Shown: positions 13,969-21,215 of the stretch, piece after piece
Position numbering within the stretch: the first letter of the stretch is position 1
Layout: the number at the start of each line of letters is the position of its first letter
Source of the DNA: a virus
IMG/VR virus record: IMGVR_UViG_3300030333_002949
Location: 1-23,046 of that record
Reading direction: 5' to 3' (one strand)
DNA length: 23,046 nucleotides
Program-made: the position numbers and the translations under genes
The notes under the pieces: model-generated
Databases searched by the model: none
Seen by the model: only the letters and a program-made list of their open reading frames with translations
What the model was told of the DNA's origin: nothing

Positions 13969-14177
13969 AATGTTGCAAATGGCGACACTCTAAACATACA
14001 ATTCAAAATATCAGGTCAGGTGAAATGAGATGCAAAATATGTATAACTCGACTTCTCATGATATGTCCTGTATGCGAAGGCGAAGGGAAACTCAGCCACA
14101 AAGAAGGCAAAGAGCAATGTGGTTCATGTGCCGGACACCGAGTTATACCACAACAACCAATTGAAGAGGTGAAATAA
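13932..14177 (+). CDS. DnaJ-like zinc-finger protein
   Basis: The 81-residue product has two Cys pairs near the N-terminus (C11, C14 and C34, C37) and then CPVCEGEG (45-52) and CGSCAGHR (63-70), the CxxCxGxG repeats of the DnaJ central zinc domain. No J domain is present. Stand-alone DnaJ-type fingers are frequent in viruses and may recruit host proteins. It overlaps the wHTH gene by 37 bases and the next gene by one base (TAATG). Confidence 0.7.
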   Translation: MASNIKWRGYCIECCKWRHSKHTIQNIRSGEMRCKICITRLLMICPVCEGEGKLSHKEGKEQCGSCAGHRVIPQQPIEEVK

Positions 14178-14845
14178 TGGGAGTAATAATTTATGCGGGT
14201 GATGATAAGGATTTCAAGACCGGCGATTACATAGTAATGTATGGCGAAATAACATCTCCGCCTACTGCACCTAACACAACATATATTCTTCATTGCGAGT
14301 CGTTCCCTATGTCTTTGGCGAAAGAATGGGCGGGCTTAGTGCAATATAGGCTTGTAGTCATCCCACGAAAGGGAATAAGGGGGGTTCGTGAAGGGGATAA
14401 CATACTAATCCACAAGTCAGCCAAGACCGCCAAAAGTAATTACAACTCACCAATCAATGCTATGTTCAAATGGAATGACCGAAACAGGGCATGGAAAACA
14501 ATGAAACCCGTTCCTCTTGCACTTGCAGAAGCATTCCATAGGGTTAATAGACCGGATGGGATAGAAGAGCAAAGAATAATCAGTAAAGCACGCTATCAGA
14601 TGGAAGAGGAATATGCAAAGGCCGCTCTTGTGTTCGGAATAACCCCAATCCCTAACGACTTCGTGTCTTGGCCGAAAAAGAAGGCAGACGAAGATGACTC
14701 AATCCACTTTGGCTTCAGGTCTACCGATGTGTATGCAGATATGATAGTGCAGAACGCCCCCGAAGTGCGAAATAAACTTAGAACGATTGACCAAGCACCT
14801 TCTACTATCAAGAAACGGAAGGAAACTTTGCTGGAGTGGTTATAG
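14177..14845 (+). CDS. Unknown protein with C-terminal LLEWL peptide
   Basis: The 222-residue product is of no family I know. The first 85 residues look beta-rich (GVIIYAGDDKDFKTGDYIVM), the rest mostly helical. The end reads KKRKETLLEWL, a basic stretch followed by a peptide similar to archaeal clamp-binding (PIP) ends and matching the VEWL ends of the two modification enzymes at 20028-22168. It may be a replication accessory factor, for example a partner of the lone RFC small subunit, but that is inference. GAGGTGA upstream supports the ATG. Confidence 0.6.
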   Translation: MGVIIYAGDDKDFKTGDYIVMYGEITSPPTAPNTTYILHCESFPMSLAKEWAGLVQYRLVVIPRKGIRGVREGDNILIHKSAKTAKSNYNSPINAMFKWNDRNRAWKTMKPVPLALAEAFHRVNRPDGIEEQRIISKARYQMEEEYAKAALVFGITPIPNDFVSWPKKKADEDDSIHFGFRSTDVYADMIVQNAPEVRNKLRTIDQAPSTIKKRKETLLEWL

Positions 14846-15018
14846 TGGCTTATTTCTATGAGTTTGTTATTATAGCCTCTCTACTATGGAATCCAACAAT
14901 GCGTTTAGTGTTTAGATTTATAAATACACTCGGATTTTTTAAGCCGGAAAAATTCTCCGGCGCGAGAGGCGAAGAGGGTAATGATTTGATGTGGTCATCG
15001 ACTTTTCTTGAACAGTAA
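14845..15018 (+). CDS. Small membrane-protein candidate
   Basis: The GTG at 14845 overlaps the upstream TAG by one base. The 57-residue product starts with a hydrophobic segment (YFYEFVIIASLLWNPTMRLV), a plausible single transmembrane helix, then a polar tail. It is the only convincing membrane segment in the window. An internal hairpin GCCGGA/TCCGGC lies at 14943-14961. Translation is unproven. Confidence 0.4.
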   Translation: MAYFYEFVIIASLLWNPTMRLVFRFINTLGFFKPEKFSGARGEEGNDLMWSSTFLEQ

Positions 15019-15020
15019 GG

Positions 15021-15028
15021 TTTTTAAG
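15021..15028 (+). promoter_or_regulatory. TATA box TTTTTAAG
   Basis: TTTTTAAG is centred 27 bases before GTG 15052, predicting a leaderless transcript for the wHTH/zinc gene. No operator palindrome is upstream. Confidence 0.5.
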
Positions 15029-15051
15029 CGATAACTTCTCCGATAACCCAT

Positions 15052-15570
15052 GTGTCTATCAAGAGAAAGTCTTGGGGTTCGCGGGGCGAAAAGCCTCATG
15101 AAGACCGGACAGGCTTAAGAGGAAGGACACTTTACTATATGGGAAGAAGAAGTAGGGGAAAAAGGATGACGGCACACAACGCAAGAATAAGAAGGGAACT
15201 CATCTATATTCTATGGGATATTGAAGAACCATTGACCAAACAAGAGATTACAACAGAATTAACGAAAAGGATGAAACTAATCAACACACCATCCCCTATA
15301 TCATTAGGCACTATATTATCCCGAAACCCTCAAGTTAATTCATCTAATTCCATCATCATTACTACTGGTGACGGTAGAAGAAGGCGCGTTCCGCAGTATG
15401 AAATCAATGAAGAGTTAATTCAGCATCCCGATGATATTATTCTTACACTCCCATACAACGCACTAACTAAGAAGGAGAAAGAATCGGCGGTATTGTGTAA
15501 AGGATGCGGTAGGAGAAGATACTTCACAGAAGATATGGAACTATGTTTGCAATGCACTCGTTGCCCCTAA
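15052..15570 (+). CDS. Winged-helix plus zinc-ribbon DNA-binding protein
   Basis: The 172-residue product has a very basic N-terminus (1-45), a winged-helix-like domain (about 46-125; RELIYILWDIEEPLTKQEIT) and a C-terminal Cys cluster (C149, C152, C165, C168, C171). It is a likely transcription factor and a candidate for the viral switch protein. The GTG start fits a leaderless transcript. An out-of-frame ATG at 15050 encodes only 22 residues and is rejected. It precedes the RFC unit. Confidence 0.65.
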   Translation: MSIKRKSWGSRGEKPHEDRTGLRGRTLYYMGRRSRGKRMTAHNARIRRELIYILWDIEEPLTKQEITTELTKRMKLINTPSPISLGTILSRNPQVNSSNSIIITTGDGRRRRVPQYEINEELIQHPDDIILTLPYNALTKKEKESAVLCKGCGRRRYFTEDMELCLQCTRCP

Positions 15571-15575
15571 CAATG

Positions 15576-15581
15576 TTTATA
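15576..15581 (+). promoter_or_regulatory. TATA box in CAATGTTTATAAC
   Basis: TTTATA is centred about 27 bases before ATG 15606, predicting a leaderless transcript. The CAATGTTTATA string matches the TATA part of the operator promoters at 4591 and 7512, but the palindrome is missing. Confidence 0.65.
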
Positions 15582-15605
15582 ACTAACTTCTTGCCTGCTT
15601 AGGTT

Positions 15606-15806
15606 ATGGCGGAACTTCCCATAACGAGACAACCAGTAAAAATAAGAACCGGACAAGATGAGGAATGTTATTTCTGTAATGTTGTAATAGATGACCCAGA
15701 AGGTGTTATCTATTATAGAGCGAAAACTTCATTCCGTTGGGAGGCCGTTCCTGTATGCGAACAATGTTGGCGAGTTGCGGAAGAAGTAAGAGGGTGGTTT
15801 GAATGA
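15606..15806 (+). CDS. Small zinc protein upstream of RFC
   Basis: The 66-residue product has one CxxC...CxxC site (C21, C24, C51, C54) with a beta-hairpin-like spacer. It has a leaderless promoter and overlaps the RFC gene by ATGA, so the two are cotranscribed. A replication or regulatory role is inferred from position only. Confidence 0.65.
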   Translation: MAELPITRQPVKIRTGQDEECYFCNVVIDDPEGVIYYRAKTSFRWEAVPVCEQCWRVAEEVRGWFE

Positions 15807-16720
15807 AAGTAATATGGGCTGAAAAGTATCGACCTAAAGCATTGGATGAAGTATTATCACAGGATGCGGTAGTATCTGAAATGCGAGCGGTGGTTAATGG
15901 TGATGCGCCCATGCAACACTTCCTCTTTCATAGTCCAGAGCCGGGTAGTGGTAAAACCACTATGGCGAGGGTTATGGCCGAAGAATTAGGTTATCAACTC
16001 CATGAGTTCAATGCTTCGACTAAGAAACAAAGGGGAATAGATTTTGTCGAAGATGATATATCCCCTATGTCTCGTATCGGTCAATGGGAAACTATTTTTC
16101 TCCTTGATGAAGCCGATAGGATTACACCGACTGCACAGGACGCTTTGAAAGGTGTTATTGAGAACGCGCAGGGATATTTCATATTGACCTGTAATGACTT
16201 AAACAAAGTGAGCCCTTGGCTCAAATCGAGATGCCAAGTTAGGACCTTCAAACCTATACCCGATGATTTGGTAATGGAGAGGCTTAAGCATATCTGTGTT
16301 CAAGAGGCGGTGGAAATGACCGAAGATGATTTGTTAATAATTATTAACAAGCATGGCGGGGATATGAGAAATGCAATAGGCGCACTTCAAGCGGCCTCTT
16401 ATTTATCCCCTATTGATAGACAACAATTCATCTCTTCTATTAGTGCGCCCGACATTGATGCGGGCAAAGTGCTAACATTACTGACCAAGAACCATGATGT
16501 TCAGTCAGCCGTTGATTTATTATCTACTACGCCTGCGCGTGAGGCAATACACCATGTATTCTTGAAAGCGGTAGATGCTAATATGAGTAACATTCCATTG
16601 AAGATGCTTGTTGTTGAGGGGGCAATACAGGCACGCCGAGATATCATAAACGGCGTTCCCGAATCTTATGTAGTATGGGAGTTTTGCAGATTTATTAGTG
16701 AATCATGCAAATGCTTATAA
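15803..16720 (+). CDS. rfcS: Replication factor C small subunit (clamp loader ATPase)
   Basis: The 305-residue AAA+ protein begins WAEKYRP, the hallmark of RFC subunits. It has Walker A PEPGSGKTT (45-53), Walker B FLLDEAD (99-105), sensor 1 LTCN (128-131) and the SRC motif with arginine finger (142-144), then an RFC collar-like C-terminal domain. It should open and load the sliding clamp at primer ends using ATP. Host archaeal RFC has small and large subunits; no large subunit is seen here, so it may form a homo-oligomer, use a host large subunit or use an unrecognised viral partner. Its stop codon lies in the TATA box of the next promoter. Confidence 0.95.
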   Translation: MKVIWAEKYRPKALDEVLSQDAVVSEMRAVVNGDAPMQHFLFHSPEPGSGKTTMARVMAEELGYQLHEFNASTKKQRGIDFVEDDISPMSRIGQWETIFLLDEADRITPTAQDALKGVIENAQGYFILTCNDLNKVSPWLKSRCQVRTFKPIPDDLVMERLKHICVQEAVEMTEDDLLIIINKHGGDMRNAIGALQAASYLSPIDRQQFISSISAPDIDAGKVLTLLTKNHDVQSAVDLLSTTPAREAIHHVFLKAVDANMSNIPLKMLVVEGAIQARRDIINGVPESYVVWEFCRFISESCKCL

Positions 16721-16721
16721 G
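16714..16721 (+). promoter_or_regulatory. Palindromic TATA box CTTATAAG
   Basis: CTTATAAG overlaps the RFC stop codon. The predicted transcription start near 16743 lies after the first GTG codons of the downstream frame, which affects the choice of its start. Confidence 0.6.
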
Positions 16722-16762
16722 GGGTGGCTTGTGTGGGACAAGTAGAATTAACAGGTGATAAT

Positions 16763-18010
16763 GTGACCGAAATAAATGTTGACCAAATAGTAAAAGACCT
16801 TGCGAGCAACTTAGGTGTTGCCGAAGATAGGTTGAGATTGAAGATGAATGAGGTATTGGCCGAAAATGGAACTGCATGGACCAATGCCGGAAAGGATGAG
16901 CAGACTTGCACTATCCTATCTGCCCGAGTTGCAGGCCGTCAGTTGAAGATGACGCAAGAGAAACTTAAGAAGAGTGGATTGGAACAGTTCGAGGGAATGT
17001 TTATCCGTGTGCCTCCTTACAAGGACTGGGCTCAGATTGCTTACAGAAAGGCAGAAAGAGAACTTACTGCAAGAAACGATGTAAATGACCCTGCTACACA
17101 GGCGCAGATTAGAAATGGTGCTTTGGTGTATTTCGAGGCTAATGGTGCAGGTTATACCCGACATGCAAATGCCGGTCTAATCAACCGAACCACAATGACT
17201 GATGAGATTAGTGAAGCGACTGTTGATTCGCTTCCACGCATCCACCACGAGTTGCCTAACGGTGATGCTTTCTACCTTATTTGGAATAACACAACACCGA
17301 CATTCCCGTCCGGTGATGCTAACTTCAAGTATGGAGCACCAAGACCTGCTTCTGAAAGAGAAAGGACCTGCCAATTCTTAGGACGAAAGGTTGGTAGCAA
17401 TGACGAGCCAGCACTAATTAGCGTTAGAGCAAATGGTAAAACGGCTGATATTCAACACGCAACATTCCTACCCGGAGTTATTGGGCTTAGACCCGGTCGA
17501 GACGGTAAGGTAGCATACGCTAAAGAACTAAGCGACCTTGTTCCTAACGATGAAGTGGCCGGTATTTTCTCAGCACCACCATTTGCTATTGGTGAGAATG
17601 GACCAGAAGGTATCGTCACAGAGATGTTGGGTGGCCTATATCCTAACGGAGGATTGTTGCCTTCGTTTGCGACACTTGAACAGTATCATACAGACCACAA
17701 AGACGATGACGATTGGTGGGACCAATGGGTTGGAGTTGTTGGCGAAGTGGTGCATATAGACCCACGCGAGCGCGGTGGATTTACGGTCACATTAGGTGAC
17801 CTTGACTTAACGAGCACCGCCGCAGGTCAAGATTTGGTTATTCCAAAATCACAAGAGCACCTTCTTAACTTTGGATTAGGTTCTCAAATACTAATTGTGG
17901 GACAAACATACAAGAGCCGTGATGACGAGATGCGCTTTACCACGCATGGTTGGTGGTGCGTCGATTCTGTTGAGGCAGTAAGCGTCGATGACGAATCGTG
18001 GGAGGACTAA
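16763..18010 (+). CDS. RPA-like single-stranded DNA-binding protein
   Basis: The product has 415 residues. The N-terminus (VDQIVKDLASNLGVAEDRLR and following) resembles the short helical domain that begins archaeal RPA proteins. The C-terminal part (about 315-400; VVGEVVHID, FTVTLGDLD, GSQILIVGQTY) looks like an OB fold, and the tail is acidic (VDDESWED), as in many SSBs. Its place between RFC and a RecA-like gene supports a ssDNA-binding role. I start at GTG 16763, after AGGTGAT, because the promoter at 16714 would start transcription near 16743; GTG 16724 gives 428 residues and is the alternative if read from the RFC transcript. Confidence 0.6.
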   Translation: MTEINVDQIVKDLASNLGVAEDRLRLKMNEVLAENGTAWTNAGKDEQTCTILSARVAGRQLKMTQEKLKKSGLEQFEGMFIRVPPYKDWAQIAYRKAERELTARNDVNDPATQAQIRNGALVYFEANGAGYTRHANAGLINRTTMTDEISEATVDSLPRIHHELPNGDAFYLIWNNTTPTFPSGDANFKYGAPRPASERERTCQFLGRKVGSNDEPALISVRANGKTADIQHATFLPGVIGLRPGRDGKVAYAKELSDLVPNDEVAGIFSAPPFAIGENGPEGIVTEMLGGLYPNGGLLPSFATLEQYHTDHKDDDDWWDQWVGVVGEVVHIDPRERGGFTVTLGDLDLTSTAAGQDLVIPKSQEHLLNFGLGSQILIVGQTYKSRDDEMRFTTHGWWCVDSVEAVSVDDESWED

Positions 18011-18012
18011 GT

Positions 18013-18960
18013 ATGGCGTGGGCTCAAGGTGCAAAGCCGAAGGCGTCGAAACCTTCCGCCCCCACATACTCTGTGGACCATTACAGGGATTTGTTCAATA
18101 AGAATGCCGAGCGCAAACTTGAGACACCTGTTCGTATGGCGTTGGTAGGTAAAGAGAATACTGCTAAGACAGGACTCGCATTATCCCTATCAAGAACACC
18201 CGAAGAGATTAAGGCAGGCAAAAAGGTCATTCTGTTTGATTTTGATAACTCGGCAGAAGCGACAGTTAATTTTGCTTATCCTAATGACCCTAATGTAATT
18301 ATTCTAAAACTATTCGACGAAACTGATGATTCAATCTTTGAAGAAGATGGAGTAACTGTATCGTGGACCGGCTTAGTCAAGAAGGTTAAAGCCTTTGTGA
18401 CCATAGCAGGGGATTTAGTTAGTGATGGAGAAGTGGCCGCGATTATTTTTGATGGTGGCTCAACATACCTAAAGTGGTGTGAGTTTGCTATGCGCGAATC
18501 ACTATTGGAAAAGGGAGTTATAGAGGACGAAGGGGATTCATTCAATCAGAAAGAATGGCGCGAGCGTAATCAAACATTCCGAGATACTTTATACCGTGTT
18601 CAAGCCCTTCCGGTCAATCGTGTATTTTTCACATTCCACTTGAAGGACCACAAACAATATCTTAGTGATGGTGGAGGTAAGAAAGTTCTCATGAAAACAG
18701 GAGAAAAGCCGGATTGGGTCGATGGGACACAACGAAACATGAGCCAACAGATATTCTTATCGAGATACACCAAGAAAGGAGACGACGCGGCAGGGGTCAA
18801 AGCAGATAAGAGTCTGAAAGAAAATGAGTTCGTTATCAGAGCAACCATCGAAGAGATGAAAGGGACAGGTAGTGAGTTTGTTGGGACTTCACACAATGTT
18901 TTGAGAATCAAGGATAACAATGTTGAATGGAACGGTCTACCTGATTTGGGGTTGATATGA
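18013..18960 (+). CDS. RecA-like ATPase, Sak4/RadA-type
   Basis: The 315-residue product has a P-loop GKENTAKT (46-53), in which Ala replaces the usual Gly before Lys, a Walker B IIFDGGS (144-150) and a RecA-core layout like phage Sak4 and AAA_24 proteins. These anneal or pair single strands with their SSB during viral recombination. Gene order after an RPA-like protein supports this. GGAGGA (18001-18006) sets the start at ATG 18013; the frame is open from GTG 17998, but that lies upstream of the ribosome site. It overlaps the previous gene's end only by its ribosome site. Confidence 0.65.
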   Translation: MAWAQGAKPKASKPSAPTYSVDHYRDLFNKNAERKLETPVRMALVGKENTAKTGLALSLSRTPEEIKAGKKVILFDFDNSAEATVNFAYPNDPNVIILKLFDETDDSIFEEDGVTVSWTGLVKKVKAFVTIAGDLVSDGEVAAIIFDGGSTYLKWCEFAMRESLLEKGVIEDEGDSFNQKEWRERNQTFRDTLYRVQALPVNRVFFTFHLKDHKQYLSDGGGKKVLMKTGEKPDWVDGTQRNMSQQIFLSRYTKKGDDAAGVKADKSLKENEFVIRATIEEMKGTGSEFVGTSHNVLRIKDNNVEWNGLPDLGLI

Positions 18961-19142
18961 TGGACGACAACGAAAATAGAGATTTTAGTGCTAAGATGAC
19001 TTCTGTTGAAATCGACATAAATAGTCTTTTACTTGAACAGAGACAAATGCGCGAAGAAATAAGAGATTTGAAAGAATCTGTTAGAGTAATGGCTGAGCGA
19101 CTGGCTAAAGAACATGATGAGCCTCTTATCAAATGGACTTAG
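18957..19142 (+). CDS. Short coiled-coil protein
   Basis: The 61-residue product has a clear coiled-coil segment (about 18-50; LLLEQRQMREEIRDLKESVR). It overlaps the RecA-like gene by ATGA. It ends EPLIKWT, faintly similar to the EWL ends of other proteins here. It could be an oligomerisation partner of the recombinase. Function unknown. Confidence 0.6.
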   Translation: MMDDNENRDFSAKMTSVEIDINSLLLEQRQMREEIRDLKESVRVMAERLAKEHDEPLIKWT

Positions 19143-19153
19143 TTCTCACAAGA

Positions 19154-19161
19154 CTTATAAG
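19154..19161 (+). promoter_or_regulatory. Palindromic TATA box CTTATAAG
   Basis: CTTATAAGTAAATGC is centred about 26 bases before ATG 19184, so the clamp-like gene is probably leaderless. The box drives the unit 19184-22168. Confidence 0.65.
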
Positions 19162-19183
19162 TAAATGCAGGGTGGATTAGAAT

Positions 19184-20023
19184 ATGTTGGCGAAGGCATC
19201 AAACATCAGACGACTATTAGAAGTGACCGCACGAAAGCAATTTGTAAATGGGAAACCTCAGCAACAAGTTATTGGTTGCGTTCTTAGACCTTGGGGTGGT
19301 TCAACCTCTATGACCGAAGTATGCACTACAAGTTTGGTCCGTGATGGGAAAACATCTATCGGACAATTCTCAACCGTATGTGATTGGAAAGAGGGTGAAG
19401 ATGCTATCGTTATCCCCGACATTGAAAGGGCTTTAGGAGTTCTATCAGCGCATGGTGGAGATATTCAATTAACACAGGACGGAGGTTCGCTTAGAATTAA
19501 GAGCAAGAACAAGCAAACAACATTGGTTGCTGAGCCGGGTAGTCTTGCGTTCCCGCACAGTCAAGAGACTATTGCACAATGGGAGGAAAAATCACTATCG
19601 CTATCTGAGCAAATCAATGCCGAAGCAGGTTCATACAAAATGCGAGATGGTTCTGAAAGAAGGGCATTCCTAATGGTTGAGACTTCTGCTTCTATTCTTC
19701 ACGAGGCTTTGCAGGCGGATAATATGAACTCGCAGAAATTGAATCAATATACTTTTGTCTATGACGGTCACAATGTATTAGCAGTAAGGACCGGAACTGA
19801 CTTGAAAGGTGAAACTGAGACAATTCTAAACGATGATGCACAACAAGAGGTTGAAGCGTTTGAAGCAACCTATGAAGGTGGGCTTGAGCAGGTTCTATCT
19901 AAGTATGACGGCATGGTCAAACTATACTTCTTAGACTTCCGACCAGAAGGACAGGGGATTAGACTAATCGTTGTGTTCGACAATTCAGATTGGATTTTCC
20001 AAGCGGCTATTCTCAAGAGATGA
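19184..20023 (+). CDS. Probable PCNA-like sliding clamp
   Basis: The 279-residue product has the duplicated beta-alpha-beta rhythm of clamps. The segment IPDIERALGVLSAHGGDIQL then GGSLRIKSKNKQTTL resembles the PCNA helix and following strands, and the end (VKLYFLDFRPEGQGIRLIVV) resembles a C-terminal clamp sheet. It is slightly longer than archaeal PCNA (about 250). The clamp loader, RPA-like and recombination genes just upstream support the call. It would encircle DNA and tether partner enzymes, which may include the EWL-tailed proteins. Similarity is weak, so an unrelated beta-rich protein cannot be excluded. Confidence 0.5.
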   Translation: MLAKASNIRRLLEVTARKQFVNGKPQQQVIGCVLRPWGGSTSMTEVCTTSLVRDGKTSIGQFSTVCDWKEGEDAIVIPDIERALGVLSAHGGDIQLTQDGGSLRIKSKNKQTTLVAEPGSLAFPHSQETIAQWEEKSLSLSEQINAEAGSYKMRDGSERRAFLMVETSASILHEALQADNMNSQKLNQYTFVYDGHNVLAVRTGTDLKGETETILNDDAQQEVEAFEATYEGGLEQVLSKYDGMVKLYFLDFRPEGQGIRLIVVFDNSDWIFQAAILKR

Positions 20024-20027
20024 TTTA

Positions 20028-21215
20028 ATGAGTATCGAAAGACACATTATTAGGACACCGCTAAAGGAGCGTTATGGCGCACCACCTTTCAGCATACTCG
20101 ATGCCCGACAGGGTTATTGGCAGGACCGAAAGCGTTGGTGGACTCGTAAAGGCATTCGGTCTGAATTAGGCAGGGGCGAGGCACTTATCGCTATGTCTAA
20201 GTCGAACATGAAGTATATGTTCGGTAAAAAAGAGTATGATGTTGACCAATTACAGAAGGAGGGTATTCTTCTAAGTGATGAGGAAGTGGCTACCGGTGGT
20301 GATTCAAAAGGCAGTGCTAAGACATTCGCTATTGGAGATAAAGCAACATGGAATGCTGAACAAGAGGCAAAGAAAGACTTAAGAGCAATTCCCGGAGGTG
20401 GGACAGGTAAAAATAGTGCTTGGCTCCATAAGAAAGAAGATGGTTCGATGGGCGCGGCTCTTCAAGATGAAGATGCTTTCAAGAATAGAGCAACCGGCAC
20501 TTCGATATTTGACCCTGTGCTAACTGAGTTAATGTATGATTGGTTTTGTCCCGATAATGGTAGCATTCTTGACCCGTTCTGTGGTGGTTCAGTTAGGGGG
20601 ATAGTAGCGGCTCATGGTAATCATCAGTATGCAGGTATGGAGTTGCGTTCTGACCAAGTGCAGGCTAATAGGATTCAAGGATTAGAGATTTTAGGTAATA
20701 CAGACTATCCTATGCCTAATTGGGTTGTTGGAGATGCTTTAGACATTCAAGAAAAGATTGGAGACAAATGGGATATGATTTTCTCCTGCCCCCCGTATGG
20801 TGACCTTGAAGTATATTCAGAAGATGATAGGGACTTATCCACTATGGAACATCATGAGTTCCTCGATACATACCGCACCATCATTCAGCGTTCTGTTGAA
20901 ATGCTCAAGGATAATAGATTTGCAGTATTCGTTGTTGGAGATTTTAGAAATGAAGATGGGTTCTATCGAAACTTCGTCAGCGACACTATTGACGCATTCC
21001 AATCAGCAGGTGCTACACTATACAACGAGTGTATTCTAATCACCGTTGCAGGTAGCCTACCTATCAGAGTCCATAAGCAATTCGCTAACAACCGAAAACT
21101 CGGTAAAACACATCAGAATGTGCTTATCTTTTTCAAGGGAGACCCAAAGACTATACAGGATGAGTTCCGTTATCTTGATGTTGAGGATAAGACAGAGGAT
21201 GTCGAATGGCTTTAG
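20028..21215 (+). CDS. DNA methylase of the phage CPPY family
   Basis: The 395-residue product begins with the conserved segment PPFSILDARQGYWQDRKRWW, typical of phage DNA methylases. It then has SAM-binding motif I LDPFCGGS (181-188) and motif IV SCPPYGDLE (253-261), in the order of amino-methyltransferases (N4-cytosine or N6-adenine). The residue before PPY is Cys rather than Asp, Asn or Ser; I recall this as a family feature. It ends KTEDVEWL, shared with its neighbour. The ATG at 20028 matches the family start; the frame is open upstream to GTG 19971, inside the clamp gene. It overlaps the next gene by 10 bases. Confidence 0.85.
   Translation: MSIERHIIRTPLKERYGAPPFSILDARQGYWQDRKRWWTRKGIRSELGRGEALIAMSKSNMKYMFGKKEYDVDQLQKEGILLSDEEVATGGDSKGSAKTFAIGDKATWNAEQEAKKDLRAIPGGGTGKNSAWLHKKEDGSMGAALQDEDAFKNRATGTSIFDPVLTELMYDWFCPDNGSILDPFCGGSVRGIVAAHGNHQYAGMELRSDQVQANRIQGLEILGNTDYPMPNWVVGDALDIQEKIGDKWDMIFSCPPYGDLEVYSEDDRDLSTMEHHEFLDTYRTIIQRSVEMLKDNRFAVFVVGDFRNEDGFYRNFVSDTIDAFQSAGATLYNECILITVAGSLPIRVHKQFANNRKLGKTHQNVLIFFKGDPKTIQDEFRYLDVEDKTEDVEWL

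Noticed and set aside
14943-14961. GCCGGA/TCCGGC hairpin
   Set aside because: It lies inside the small membrane-protein ORF, is not followed by a T-run, and a single 6-bp hairpin is not significant by itself.
15050-15118. 22-codon ORF from ATG 15050
   Set aside because: It shares the promoter with the GTG 15052 frame, but the latter encodes a 172-residue protein with wHTH and zinc motifs.
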